A stretch of DNA of 64,000 bases from Niastella yeongjuensis (GCF_900110245.1 NZ_FOCZ01000005.1:186001-250000); one strand, 5' to 3'; counted from the first letter of the stretch, positions 44,031 through 54,800 are shown. The notes: generated from the letters alone by a model not told the origin. Numbers and translations are program-made.

Positions 44031-45476
44031 TTAATCTTTTTGTATATCTATATCAAATACATCGTGCAGGGTTCTGCGGGCTGCATGATACCCGCACATG
44101 CCATGCACACCCCCTCCCGGCGGTGTTGAGGAAGAACAGATGTATATTCCTTTGGCCGGTGTTGTATAAGGCGACCAGCGCATAGCGGGCCGGGTGTACA
44201 ATTGCCGCAGATCGATAATCCCCCCGTTGATATCGCCGCCAATATAATTAGGATTATAGGCTTCCATTTCCAGGGTGTTGTAGGTATGCCGCCCAATGAT
44301 CAGGTCTTTAAAACCCGGGGCGAACCGTTCTACCTGGTTCTCGATGGCGCTTGTCATATCGATGGTAGAACCATTTGGCACATGGCAATAAGCCCAGGCC
44401 GTGTGTTTACCAGCCGGCGCTCGTGTTGCATCAAACACACTTGGCTGGGCCAATAATACAAATGGTTTTTCCGGATGAATACCTGCAGCTGTTAACCGTT
44501 CTCCTTCAACAATCTCTTCTATAGTATTTCCGATATGTACGGTACCAGCGTTACGGCATTCAGGCGCGGTAAATGGAATAGGTTCCTGCAATGCCCAGTC
44601 AATCTTAAACACGCCCATGCCATACCGATAGCGTTGCAGTTGTTTTGTATAGGTTGGGCTGAACCGGTCTCCTGCGATCTGTAATAATTGTTTCGGGGTT
44701 ACATCGAACAACACCGCATCTGATGCCGGCAATTGATCGATCGATCTTATATAACTGTTGGTCTCTATTTTTCCACCTATGGAAACAAAGTAAGAAGCCA
44801 ATGCATTGGCAATGGATACCGACCCTCCTTTGGGCACCGGCCAGCCTTTCAAATGTCCGGCTGTCATCAATACCAGACCAATAGCCGAAGTGGCTGCATT
44901 GGTTAAGGGCTGTATACTGTGTGCCGCCATACCAGCCCACAAACCTTTTGCTTTTGCCGTATGAAATTTGCGCGACAAATAATTAGCCGATGTCAATGCC
45001 TGCAGACCAAACTGCGCCATTGCCAATGGGTGTTTGGGAAAATGGAAAGGACCCAATACATCAGGCGCTATCTCAGGCCATATTTTTGTAAGGGGTTTGA
45101 TGAGTTTTGTATAAGCACCTGCATCTTCGCCCAGCAACCGGGCAGTTTCGTCAATTGATTTTTTTAAAACCGCGGCCGTGCCGTCATCAAAAGGATGTGC
45201 AGCAGCTACATCGGGATATATAAATTCCAACCCATGTTCATGCAATGGCAGTTTCGACATAAACGGAGACGCCACTGCCATGGGGTGAATGGCCGAACAG
45301 ATATCATGTAAATATCCGGGTAAAGTTATTTCAGCAGTACGCAATCCACCGCCAACGGTTTCCTTACCTTCCAGCAACAGCACCGATACACCAGCCTGTT
45401 GTAAGGTAATGGCGGCAGCCAGTCCGTTAGGACCAGAACCTACTACTATAGCATCATATGTATTCATATCATTCAT
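44031..45476 (-). CDS. FAD-dependent oxidoreductase (phytoene-desaturase-like)
   Basis: Flavoprotein of 481 residues. The N-terminal FAD/NAD(P) fold is evident: YDAIVVGSGPNGLAAAITLQ (GxGxxG at residues 13-18), then LLLEGKETVGGGLRT. The C-terminal signature IYICSSSTPPGGGVHGMCGYHAAR is the FAD-binding end of the CrtI/amine-oxidase superfamily. Starts at 45476 or 45467. No signal peptide, so it is presumably cytoplasmic, which is odd inside an otherwise periplasmic sulfur-oxidation operon; it may process the imported product. It is flanked by 72 and 56 bases on the same strand. Confidence 0.85.
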   Translation of the reverse strand: MNDMNTYDAIVVGSGPNGLAAAITLQQAGVSVLLLEGKETVGGGLRTAEITLPGYLHDICSAIHPMAVASPFMSKLPLHEHGLEFIYPDVAAAHPFDDGTAAVLKKSIDETARLLGEDAGAYTKLIKPLTKIWPEIAPDVLGPFHFPKHPLAMAQFGLQALTSANYLSRKFHTAKAKGLWAGMAAHSIQPLTNAATSAIGLVLMTAGHLKGWPVPKGGSVSIANALASYFVSIGGKIETNSYIRSIDQLPASDAVLFDVTPKQLLQIAGDRFSPTYTKQLQRYRYGMGVFKIDWALQEPIPFTAPECRNAGTVHIGNTIEEIVEGERLTAAGIHPEKPFVLLAQPSVFDATRAPAGKHTAWAYCHVPNGSTIDMTSAIENQVERFAPGFKDLIIGRHTYNTLEMEAYNPNYIGGDINGGIIDLRQLYTRPAMRWSPYTTPAKGIYICSSSTPPGGGVHGMCGYHAARRTLHDVFDIDIQKD

Positions 45477-45486
45477 TTAATTTGAA

Positions 45487-45514
45487 AGGCAGAAGGCAGA
45501 GGGCAGAAGGCAGA
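45487..45514. repeat. Four 7-base AGGCAGA units
   Basis: AGGCAGA, AGGCAGA, GGGCAGA, AGGCAGA in tandem at 45487-45514, between the flavoprotein and molybdoenzyme genes. Looks like an extragenic repeat. Confidence 0.6.
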
Positions 45515-45548
45515 AAAACCGCGACGCGGCCCATATCAGCCCTATCAA

Positions 45549-46802
45549 CTATTTTTCCGATTTAAACAACACCTTCCCATCCCGTTGCACCAGCCACGAG
45601 GTTACCGGATTCAAATGGTACCCACCCATATCCTGTCCCCTTGCATCGGTCAACTGTTTCATGGTGGGTTGTATATAACCGGTTTCATCGATGGCACGGC
45701 TCAACAACTCGGCTTCCCCCCCTTTCCATTCCCACAAATAACGGAAGGCCGTATGTGCTTTATCCAGCACCGGGTCCTGTAACCGTGCATCCTGCCAGGT
45801 CTTTCCGCCATTGGTGCTTACTTCCACTTTATATATTTTACCACGACCGCTCCAGGCAATGCCGCGTATTTCCATCCATCCTTTTTGCAGCTGCTGCGGA
45901 TAAGCCGGATAGGTAATAATAGAACGCGCATCCATTACAAAGCTAAACTGTCTGATCTTTCCGTCTTTCACCCCCTCGGTATATTTGGCCGTTTCTTCCC
46001 GGGTCATAAATGGCTGGTCAGATAATTCAATGCGCCGTAACCATTTTACACTGGTATTGCCTTCCCAACCAGGCAGCAATAATCTGGCCGGGTACCCTTG
46101 TTCCGGGCGAATGGCCTCCCCATTCTGGGCGTAAGCGATCATGGCATCTTCCCAGCCTTTATTGACCGGTACACTGCGCGTCATTACTGCGGCATCCGAT
46201 CCTTCCGCTAAAAACCAGCTGGCTTTGGACTTTACGCCTACTTCTCTGAACAGGGTCGATAACATAACGCCCGTCCATTCACTCTGACTGGTAAGACCGC
46301 AAATTTCCTGCGGTGTCATTTCTGCTTTACCACCCCGGTAATTGCCTGAACATTCTACAAAGAATATTCTTGTTACTGACGGAAACCGTTTCAGATCGGC
46401 CAGCGAAAACACCAATGGTTTATCCACCATGCCATGAATGGTTAAGCTATAACTGTGGGGGTCTATCACCGGCACACCGGCATGATGCCGCTCATAATGC
46501 AGGTCGGATGGGGTGATGGTCCCAAACAAATCCTGCAGCGGGGTGCGGGATGAAATATCCGAGGCTTTCTTCACAGGCGTTTCAAATTTCGACCGTGTAC
46601 CCAGCGCTCCCGGTGGTGGCCCCAATACTTTTGTTGGATCAGCTATTTTCAATTCAGCGTGAGTGATCGCTTTTTGTACTACCTGCCCGTACGATGATTT
46701 CAACAACACCACGGCAGCCGTAGCAGCGCCACCCAGCAGGATCCTGCGGCTGATTGGTTTACTTAATTTATTTTCCTGTTTGTTTTCCACTGCCATGTTC
46801 AT
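45549..46802 (-). CDS. soxC: SoxC-like sulfite dehydrogenase (molybdopterin subunit)
   Basis: Exported molybdenum enzyme of 417 residues of the sulfite oxidase family. The N-terminus has a twin-arginine signal (ISRRILLGGAATAAVVLL, residues 18-34). The oxidoreductase molybdopterin domain at about 95-280 has YSLTIHGMVDKPLVFSLADLKRFP and FFVECSGNYRGG, in which Cys151 is the molybdenum ligand; WEGNTSVKWLRRIELSDQPF follows. A C-terminal dimerisation domain (KVEVSTNGGKTWQDA) completes it. The enzyme oxidises sulfite or protein-bound sulfane sulfur in the periplasm. The cytochrome gene 21 bases upstream is the expected electron acceptor. Confidence 0.9.
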   Translation of the reverse strand: MNMAVENKQENKLSKPISRRILLGGAATAAVVLLKSSYGQVVQKAITHAELKIADPTKVLGPPPGALGTRSKFETPVKKASDISSRTPLQDLFGTITPSDLHYERHHAGVPVIDPHSYSLTIHGMVDKPLVFSLADLKRFPSVTRIFFVECSGNYRGGKAEMTPQEICGLTSQSEWTGVMLSTLFREVGVKSKASWFLAEGSDAAVMTRSVPVNKGWEDAMIAYAQNGEAIRPEQGYPARLLLPGWEGNTSVKWLRRIELSDQPFMTREETAKYTEGVKDGKIRQFSFVMDARSIITYPAYPQQLQKGWMEIRGIAWSGRGKIYKVEVSTNGGKTWQDARLQDPVLDKAHTAFRYLWEWKGGEAELLSRAIDETGYIQPTMKQLTDARGQDMGGYHLNPVTSWLVQRDGKVLFKSEK

Positions 46803-46823
46803 TGATTAGCAATCTAAAATTCA

Positions 46824-47414
46824 TTAACGTACTTCCGGGCCGCCTTTCCGGTCATCGGGGATGAACCGTTTTTGTGCTGGCATCACTAACTTAGGCAGCG
46901 TTTTCGCATTCATCACGTCCTGCTCCCCTATTATTTTATTTGCCTGCAACAGAAAGGCCGTCACCTGATACACTTCTTCGTTGGTTAATGAGCCAGGTTC
47001 ATTATAGGGCATGGCCCGGCGTACATAATCGAATAACGTGGTGGCATAAGGCCAGTAATTGCCGATGGTTTTGCCTTTGCCCGGCTTGGTACTGATCAAC
47101 ACCGGTCCTAATAATTTGGCATCACCAGAAGTGGTGTCCGTACCATGACACGCAACACATTTGGTCAAATAGATGGCTTTGCCTGCTATTGCATTGCCTT
47201 CACCAACCGGCAGTCCTTTGCCATCAGGCCGTACATCCAGGTCCATTTTAGCAATGTCTGAAGAGGAAGCCGGCCGGCCCAAACCAAAGCTGGCTGGCCA
47301 GTTTGCGGAGTCTGTATAGACAACCTTGCCTTCTGCAGATACAATTACATGCCTTGGTTTATTATTGCATGACCACATAATAAGAGAACCAAACACGATC
47401 CACAATTTATTCAT
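46824..47414 (-). CDS. SoxD-like c-type cytochrome, lipoprotein
   Basis: Periplasmic monohaem cytochrome c of 196 residues. Likely lipoprotein (WSC, Cys16). Haem site CVACH (Cys86, Cys89, His90) and probable Met135 ligand in RRAMPYNEPGSLTNEEVYQVTAFLL; the tail MNAKTLPKLVMPAQKRF is typical of the SoxD cytochrome domain. It should take electrons from the SoxC-like enzyme, whose gene begins 21 bases on, and pass them to the membrane. It is shorter than the dihaem SoxD of model sulfur oxidisers. Stop-to-start spacing to the DoxX-like gene is eight bases. Confidence 0.9.
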   Translation of the reverse strand: MNKLWIVFGSLIMWSCNNKPRHVIVSAEGKVVYTDSANWPASFGLGRPASSSDIAKMDLDVRPDGKGLPVGEGNAIAGKAIYLTKCVACHGTDTTSGDAKLLGPVLISTKPGKGKTIGNYWPYATTLFDYVRRAMPYNEPGSLTNEEVYQVTAFLLQANKIIGEQDVMNAKTLPKLVMPAQKRFIPDDRKGGPEVR

Positions 47415-47422
47415 ACCCTTGC

Positions 47423-49105
47423 TTAATATTTTCCTGCCTGTAAACTGCTTTCCGATAATGCATATGGACGATTAATACGATCGAGCACTACATAAATGGA
47501 ATCTTTGTTTTCATTCACACCTTTCAATATTACGCGTGAACCATCAGTAGTTTCATAGTGTAGCAACATGCGGTTTCGCTTTTCATTTTTAGGTGCTTCT
47601 GCAAATTCGCGGTCCCTTCTCGTTGATGCAGCCCGCTTATCTATCATCGCTACTTCATTGCCAATGTTTTTCCAGGCTTCTTTTGGGATGAATTTATCTA
47701 CCGTGTCTTTTTGCTTTTTTGCTTTCTCTTGTTTCTTCTTATTCCGATCTGAATCCAGGTTCTTGTCGGTGCCCCCATCGCCCCCTACGCCTGCAGCACG
47801 ATTTCTTCTGTCGGGCACTTCTTTGTATTTATCCTCCAGGTACAACACATTGTTTATTGTATCAGCATAGTAATGAAATACCCGTTGCCCGCCAGCCACA
47901 CCGGTCAGCTCAAAAGTGCGGTTGATGTCGCGTTGCGGATCACCTCCGCCATTAGACAGATCGAGTGCGGTTGGTTTGTTGATCCGGAAAGTAAGACTGC
48001 TCCATTTTTCAAAAGTGGCTTCCTGCCAGCGAACGGTATCGATCGGATTGTAAGCAATGGGGGTATTATTGATGCGAAACTCTGTTACCGCATAATTACC
48101 GCGCAATTGTTTTACGCCTGCTACAGAAGGTTGTTTATAAGGATCGTACCAGAAGTTGATGAGTTGTAAATAGAACAACACCACCAGGAAGATAAAGATG
48201 GTAGCCGCTTTCAAACCCAACCTTCCATAACGCTGCCACTTTGCGTTGAACACGGGGTAGAAATTAACGGGCACCGTATCTCTTTCCAAAATAAGCAGGT
48301 TGTATAATTTCGGGAGATCGTTTACCAGTAAAAATGCAGCCAGCAAAACAAAATAACTGCTGTACACATGCACACCGCCATCATAGGCAAAATTCACATA
48401 CACGATATCGCCAAGTGCACCAAACAACAGAATGGAGCCAATAGTGGTAGTACGCCTGAAGAACAACAGGCTTCCGGCCGCTACCTCTACCACACCGGCA
48501 AAGATCTGGTACCAGGGCACAATACCTATAGACAACCAGTACAATTTCTGGGCGGTCATATCACCCACATTGGTATTAAGCACGCCCCATGATGGATAAG
48601 GCATTTGCACGGGTAACAGCTTGGTAAAACCGAAACCAATAATACCAATGCCGGCCCGGTACCGCACTACTACCCGCAGCCAGTAATACAACAGATTGTA
48701 TTCGGCACGTGCGGTTTTACGACGATTTACGATCCAGGTCCAGATAAACCCACCCGCAGCAGCAACGATCAGTGTAATGATCCAGTTGGCATACCCCAGC
48801 AACGTACTGCCAAACAACTTATTCCCAAACAGGTTGATACCCGATCCAAAACGCGCAATATCATACAGGTCGCGGTAGTGCAAACTCGTCCAGTCGATGT
48901 GCACAACGAGTTTATACCACTCTACACTATTAGGAATGGAAATGCAGACAAAGAATATAAAGGCTATTCTGAATAAGATCTTTTGGGTAGATGACCAGCT
49001 GGTAGCAACCGGTTTGGTGGTTGCAGCAGCACGGGCTTTTCCATTGTCATTCACCTGTGTTGCCAGCGGCGCTGTTTCTATGAATGTATTTTGTACGAGT
49101 GACAT
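47423..49105 (-). CDS. DoxX-like membrane protein with large C-terminal periplasmic domain (paralog A)
   Basis: Membrane protein of 560 residues. Eight or so hydrophobic segments occupy residues 40-320: KILFRIAFIFFVCISIPNSV, GYANWIITLIVAAAGGFIWTW, YYWLRVVVRYRAGIGIIGFGFTKLLP, IVPWYQIFAGVVEVAAGSLLFF and others. The region WYQIFAGVVEVAAGSLLFFRR resembles the DoxX/thiosulfate:quinone oxidoreductase large subunit. Residues 330-560 form a soluble part with EFRINNTPIAYNP, a highly charged lysine-rich insertion near 440-510 (DRNKKKQEKAKKQKD), and GVNENKDSIYVVLDRINRPYAL. Probably transfers electrons from the cytochrome to the quinone pool or acts with it; inference. Paralog of the next gene upstream. 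Confidence 0.75.
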   Translation of the reverse strand: MSLVQNTFIETAPLATQVNDNGKARAAATTKPVATSWSSTQKILFRIAFIFFVCISIPNSVEWYKLVVHIDWTSLHYRDLYDIARFGSGINLFGNKLFGSTLLGYANWIITLIVAAAGGFIWTWIVNRRKTARAEYNLLYYWLRVVVRYRAGIGIIGFGFTKLLPVQMPYPSWGVLNTNVGDMTAQKLYWLSIGIVPWYQIFAGVVEVAAGSLLFFRRTTTIGSILLFGALGDIVYVNFAYDGGVHVYSSYFVLLAAFLLVNDLPKLYNLLILERDTVPVNFYPVFNAKWQRYGRLGLKAATIFIFLVVLFYLQLINFWYDPYKQPSVAGVKQLRGNYAVTEFRINNTPIAYNPIDTVRWQEATFEKWSSLTFRINKPTALDLSNGGGDPQRDINRTFELTGVAGGQRVFHYYADTINNVLYLEDKYKEVPDRRNRAAGVGGDGGTDKNLDSDRNKKKQEKAKKQKDTVDKFIPKEAWKNIGNEVAMIDKRAASTRRDREFAEAPKNEKRNRMLLHYETTDGSRVILKGVNENKDSIYVVLDRINRPYALSESSLQAGKY

Positions 49106-49123
49106 AGTTTTTAGTTTTTGGTC

Positions 49124-50464
49124 CTACAGTTTTAATGATTTACTCCGTCCCGCACGTTTTACTTCTTTCAACAGGTATTTTTTGTGGATCTGTTGCAGCG
49201 TAGCAAATACCGAATCTTTATTTTCATTGATGCCATACAACTGAATGGTACTGTCATTGGGTCTTGTATAATGCAATTGCAATTGCTCATTTTTATAAAA
49301 CCGGTTCTTATTCTGCAGGGTCAACAACCGGTTCGCAGTATCTACGGTATAGCTGTAATAATGCCGGCCAATGGCGCCTTCCAGTTCATAGGATTTATCG
49401 GCATCGGCTGCATTGATCCGCTCCACATTATTCGAGTCGATGTGTACCGGTCTGTTCGACCTGATGCTGATGGTGTTCCATTCTTCAAACACCACATCCT
49501 GCCAGCGGACCGGATCATATTTGGAATAAGCAATGGTATCGGTATTGATGCGGAAATAACTTACATTATAAAGACCAGCTGTTTTTGTCAGCCCTTTTGT
49601 TACAGGAAACTGGTAAGGATCGTGTTTATAACCAGAAGCGGTTTTAAAACTATACAGCAGTACAAAAAAGAAGAAGGCCGCTCCTTTCAAACCCCACCGA
49701 GCATATACCTGCCACCTAGCTGTAAAAACCGGACGAACGTAATTGGGAGCGGTTGGCTTTTGTAAAACCAGTAAGTTAACGATCCGTTGCAGGTCCCAGC
49801 TCACCACAAAAAGCGCCAGTACGATCAAATATAAACTATACACCACTTCCCCACCTTCATAGGCAATGTTCGACATAAACACATTGCCCGTAAACAACAG
49901 GATGATCACCGCGCCTACTGAAGCGGTTTTGCGCCATAACAACAACAAGCCCGCGGTCACTTCTACAAAACCCAGGAAGCTCTCATACCCGGGCACGATA
50001 CCCAAACTGATGCAGAACAATTTCCAACGGGTAAAGTCGCCGTAACTGGTATTGAGGTTACTTAAAGAAGGATACGGTGATTGCAAGGGAAACACTTTTA
50101 GAAATCCGTAAGCAATCACCCCGATCGCTAATCTGTATCGAACAATGGCTCTTATCCAGTAATACAAGTTATTGTAAGCAGCCGTGCGATTACTGTCGGC
50201 TACTGTCCAAACAATAGTACCTAACGCTGCTATCGCTGCCACTATACCCCAACCGGCAAAACTTTGCGCACCCGCAATAAACTGCGGCATATAGTGGGCC
50301 AACAGAAAGATATCGCTGTACTTCAGGTGCGCCCAGTTAATGGCAAATACCTGTTGGTAGTAGAGCCAGTCGAGCGGAACCACCTGTAACAAAAAATAGA
50401 GAAAGAAAAAACGGAAGGCTATTTTTTCATAGCCCTTCCATTGGTTGATATTTGGCGCATTCAT
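49124..50464 (-). CDS. DoxX-like membrane protein (paralog B)
   Basis: Membrane protein of 446 residues, clearly homologous along its length to paralog A: YYWIRAIVRYRLAIGVIAYGFLKVFP, FPLQSPYPSLSNLNTSYGDFT, IVPGYESFLGFVEVTAGLLLLWRK and the end GINENKDSVFATLQQIHKKYLL correspond to equivalent blocks there. The charged insertion of paralog A is missing. Adjacent homologs with nearly the same plan suggest an ancient tandem duplication; they may form a heterodimer. Spacing to the SusD gene is 15 bases and to paralog A 18 bases, so all are in one transcript. Confidence 0.75.
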   Translation of the reverse strand: MNAPNINQWKGYEKIAFRFFFLYFLLQVVPLDWLYYQQVFAINWAHLKYSDIFLLAHYMPQFIAGAQSFAGWGIVAAIAALGTIVWTVADSNRTAAYNNLYYWIRAIVRYRLAIGVIAYGFLKVFPLQSPYPSLSNLNTSYGDFTRWKLFCISLGIVPGYESFLGFVEVTAGLLLLWRKTASVGAVIILLFTGNVFMSNIAYEGGEVVYSLYLIVLALFVVSWDLQRIVNLLVLQKPTAPNYVRPVFTARWQVYARWGLKGAAFFFFVLLYSFKTASGYKHDPYQFPVTKGLTKTAGLYNVSYFRINTDTIAYSKYDPVRWQDVVFEEWNTISIRSNRPVHIDSNNVERINAADADKSYELEGAIGRHYYSYTVDTANRLLTLQNKNRFYKNEQLQLHYTRPNDSTIQLYGINENKDSVFATLQQIHKKYLLKEVKRAGRSKSLKL

Positions 50465-50479
50465 GGTTTGAATGATTTA

Positions 50480-51820
50480 TTAGTAATTGAAATTCTGTTC
50501 CAGTGAACCATCGATCAGTACTTCCGATGCGGGAATGGGCAACACATATTTGTTTTTATCGGTAACACCCAACACCGCCGCTACACGATCGGTACGCAAC
50601 AGATCGAACCAGCGGTGTGGTTCAAAGGCAAACTCAATCCTTCTTTCATTTTCAATGGCCAGTAAGATCTCGCCCTGGGTAACCGCTGTGCTGGCAGTAA
50701 GCCCGGCACGGCTCCGTACCGCATTCAGATCATCCAGCGCCCCGCTAAGATTTTTTAGTTGCACACGCGCTTCAGCCCTGATGAGGTATTGTTCTGCTAT
50801 CCGTAAAACATAAGCAGGGTCGGTGGCCGGACTGCGATAATACAGGTTGCCATACCACAACCCCTGAGCGGTTTTGGCCACCAGTGTATTGCGGTTGCCG
50901 CCAATAGTGGCATCATTCACCAGCGTCAAAAACGCATCGCTGGGCGCCCACTGACGTGTTCCATTATTTGCAGGTGGCTGCCATTGGTTGCGATGGCCAT
51001 TGGTATAAGTAGTGCTGTACGATAATTCGAATACAGATTCCGGAGTGGCTACTACGTTGTTGGCAAAAAAAGCGCTATAGGGTTTCACCAGGTTGTAATT
51101 GGTTCCATCGCCAATGAGCTTAGTAGCATAACTTTCCGCCAACGCCCACTCGCTTTGGTATAAATGATACCTTGCCCGCAATGCCCAGACTGTTTTCCTG
51201 GTAGCACGATAACGATTGGTGGTTTCCGGTAACAGCGGCTCGGCTGCAGTAAGATCACTCAACACCTGCGCATAGGTATCCGCAACAGAACTGCGCTTGA
51301 TGCCATTCTTATCGTTTGCAGAATTGGTAGGGGTCAACGCCAGTTGCACGCCACCCCAGGTACGCACCAGGTCAAAGTAAGCCAGCGCTCTTACAAAATA
51401 GGCTTCACCGGTCAACTGGTTTTTCAAAGACTCCGTTAATAAAGGATCGGTTAAATTGGGCACTTTGGCTATGATATGGTTAGCCCGGTTAATAGTAGCA
51501 TAAATCGCATTCCATGCGGAGGCAACATTGGCATTGTCGGCCCGTACGTTATGGGAAATGAATTGTTGCACGATCGATTGTGAACCTGTCCATTGCACAT
51601 TGTCGCCCGACAAATAACCAATAGATTGAAATGTTACACCATAATAACCATCGGCAGACAAAGCGCGGTACAAACCACGGGTGGCTGTTTCTGCTGAGGT
51701 TTTATCAATGATGGTTTGTCCGTCTGAAACCGAATCGATCGGCTGCACGTCCAGAAATTTTTTGCACGATACCAGCAACAGGGTCGACAACACCGGTACT
51801 ATATGTTTAAATGAATTCAT
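50480..51820 (-). CDS. RagB/SusD family nutrient-binding lipoprotein (sulfur locus)
   Basis: Outer-membrane SusD lipoprotein of 446 residues: lipobox LLLVSC (Cys19) followed by KKFLDVQPIDSVSDGQTI, helices LTGEAYFVRALAYFDLVRTWGGV and ALRARYHLYQSEWALAESYA, and the C-terminal RRIEFAFEPHRWFDLLRTDR and YVLPIPASEVLIDGSLEQN. Pairs with the SusC 21 bases upstream and sits directly before the DoxX-like genes. Somewhat shorter than the other two SusDs. Confidence 0.94.
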   Translation of the reverse strand: MNSFKHIVPVLSTLLLVSCKKFLDVQPIDSVSDGQTIIDKTSAETATRGLYRALSADGYYGVTFQSIGYLSGDNVQWTGSQSIVQQFISHNVRADNANVASAWNAIYATINRANHIIAKVPNLTDPLLTESLKNQLTGEAYFVRALAYFDLVRTWGGVQLALTPTNSANDKNGIKRSSVADTYAQVLSDLTAAEPLLPETTNRYRATRKTVWALRARYHLYQSEWALAESYATKLIGDGTNYNLVKPYSAFFANNVVATPESVFELSYSTTYTNGHRNQWQPPANNGTRQWAPSDAFLTLVNDATIGGNRNTLVAKTAQGLWYGNLYYRSPATDPAYVLRIAEQYLIRAEARVQLKNLSGALDDLNAVRSRAGLTASTAVTQGEILLAIENERRIEFAFEPHRWFDLLRTDRVAAVLGVTDKNKYVLPIPASEVLIDGSLEQNFNY

Positions 51821-51841
51821 GTCAATAAATTTTTGAGAAGT

Positions 51842-54800
51842 TTACAACGTAACATTTACACCGAACTGAACAGTGCGTGGTTGTGGTGGTGTACCCAGGT
51901 CGAGGCCTTGTACATTTTGAATGCCCGTCACGTTCGATTCCGGGTCAGGTCCTGAGTATTTTTTGATCCACAATAAATTGCTGCCAACAAAATACAGGCG
52001 AACACCCTGCAAATGAGCTTTGGTAACAATACGCTGTGGGATGGAGTACCCGAATGTTACTGAACTTAATTTTATAAAGGAACCATCTTCCAGGAAACGG
52101 CTGTTTTGTTCCAACGTGTAGTTGTTTCCGTAAGCAGTTAACCGGGGCACATCGGTGATATCACCGGGCTGTTGCCATCTTTTCAACTGATTGGCAAACA
52201 AAACACGGTTGGCATCGCGGGTGCCACCTCCTTCACCAAAAAAGCGATTGAGGTTAAAGATCTTGTTGCCATATTGATAGGTGAAAGCAATGCCCAGGTC
52301 AAAATCTTTATAGCGCAGGTTATTGGTAATACCACCAAAGAATTTAGGGATGGCGCTGCCAATGATCTGGCGGTCGGAAGTGTTGATGGTACCATCTTTC
52401 ACCACATCTTCAAATACAGCCTGACCGGTTTGCGGATCTACGTACTGTTGTTTGTACAACCAGAATGAATACAGGGAATATCCTTCCTGTAAACGGATCC
52501 AGTCACGGTTGTAATAACTGATGGGTGTAGGCAGTTTTTCGATCCGGTTCTTATTTCCGGAAATATTGAAGCTGGTTGTCCAGCTGAAATCTTTTCTACG
52601 AATGTTATTAGAGAAGATGCTTACTTCATAACCTTTATTGCTGATCTCACCCACGTTGGCTGCATAGGAGTTGAAACCAGAGATTGCTTGTATGGGTAAT
52701 TGCAACAAGGCATCGGTGGTATACTTGTTATAGAAATTCACTTCTACATTCACCAGTCCGTTCAGCAATCCTACATCCACCCCTACATTTGCCTGGCGTG
52801 TTTTCTCCCATTTCAGATCGGCATTGCCTAATTGTTGTGGTGCAGTCCCGGGTTGATCGGTACCACCCGTTGCATCGGGATAACCGGCACCTCCGGTCCA
52901 AAGACCTTGTGCCGCAAAATTATTGATGCCATTCTGGTTACCCGTTAACCCCACGCTGGCACGAAGTTTCAGATCACTCAACCAGCTAACGCCCTTCAGG
53001 AAAGGTTCTTCCCGTAACCGCCAGGCTACTCCCACTGAGGGGAAATAACCAAAGCGGTTGTTCTCCCCAAAACGCGATGAACCATCGGCCCTGATACTGG
53101 CTTCTAAAAAGTATTTACCACTGTAGTTATAATCCACCCTTGAAAAAAACGACACCAGGTTACCCTTGGTAAATTTCTGGGAAGAAGAACGGTTCGCTGC
53201 TGAGGCAATTGACCGGAATGAATTATTAGGAAAACCGGAACCGGATAAAGAGTCAGTCCGTAAGGTATTACCCTGAATAGAGTTCCCTACCAGGATCCCC
53301 AATGCATGACCGCCGAACAGGTTCTTCCGGTATTGCAGGGTATTCTCATTGATCCAGGTGGTGTTCTGGGTTTGAATAGAGGTAGCCAGGCCATTTGTGG
53401 GCGCTGCGCCTAGTTGTGTTAAGTTGTTCCAGTATTCCGATTCATTATAATGATTGTAATCGAGGCTCCAGCTGGTGCGGAATTTCAGATCGGGTATTAT
53501 TTCCGCATCCAAATACAGGTTGCCGATATAACGCAAACTGATCGTATTTACATCATAGTTATTGATCAGTACATCCAGGTTATCAAAACCTGCCCATCGG
53601 GCCGGTGTACCATCTGCATTTGTTTCGGGCAAATATGTTGGCGTGTGCAAAGCTGATTGCAACAAACCACCGGCCGGGCCATCGCCTGAACGCGCCTGGT
53701 TCCTGAAGGTGCGGTACAGGCTGTTGCTCACTCCTACCTGTACTTTTTCATTTACTTTCTGATCGAGGTTCAGTTTGAAGCTGGCCCTGCTGAAGTCAAT
53801 GGGTTTTATATCTGCCTGCTGTTTGGTATAGCCACCACCGATATAATATTTAGTGGACTTGCTGCCACCCTGTAAGGAGGCGTCATATTCATTGAGCAAA
53901 CCGGTGCGGAATACTTTATGCAACCGGTCGTATGTTTGTTGTTCTTCGGGCAATCCACGGGGTGCTGGTGTAGCAGCGGGATTGTCGGTCAACGCACGAA
54001 ATGGAAGGTATTTGTATTTGGCAATACCTGCGGCGTCATTAGCAGCCAGTGCATCCTGGTACGAGTTGGCATAAAACTCATTCACCAGTTCGGCATGTTG
54101 CGGCCCGGTGGTTAAATCCCACAACTGAGGGGCCCAGGCCCAGCCTTGTGACGCTTTTACATTTATCCGGGGCGTTGCATTATAATTACCGCGTTTGGTA
54201 GTGATGATCACTACGCCATTGGCGCCGCGTGCCCCGTAGATAGCCGTAGCATTCGCATCCTTCAACACTTCAATACTTTCTATATCGGCAGGGTTGATGT
54301 CGGCAATGGGTGAAGTGGCACGTCCACCGGTGCTTACGGTTTGTAGGCTGGTGTTATTGATAAACACGCCATCTACCACATACAAAGGGTCGTTGCTGGC
54401 GTTGATGGAAGTAGCGCCACGTACCCTAATGAATACGCCATCTCCGGGTACTCCCGCATTGGAGTTGATCTGTACACCTGCCGCCTTACCTTGCAATTGG
54501 GCATCTACTCCGGCAACCGGAATGTCTTTTACTTCAGCGGCATTTACTTTTGAAATAGAACTGATGAGGTTTTTGCGTTGTTGCGTGCCATACCCCACTA
54601 CTACCACATCGTTCAATTGTGAGTTGGTTTCGTGCAGGGTAATGATATTATTATCGGCCTGATTGATGGTTAATTCGCGCGGCTGGTATCCTACATAAGT
54701 AATGATGAATACCATCGGCAGCCGTTGACCGGTCAAAAATTGAAACGAACCCTTTTCATCAGTTGCCACTTCATGGGTAGTATTCTTGATGTGAATGGTG

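Noticed and set aside
49184-49765. Open frame of 193 codons on the plus strand
   Set aside because: Opposite the DoxX-like paralog B, which has strong homology to its neighbour; low-complexity product.
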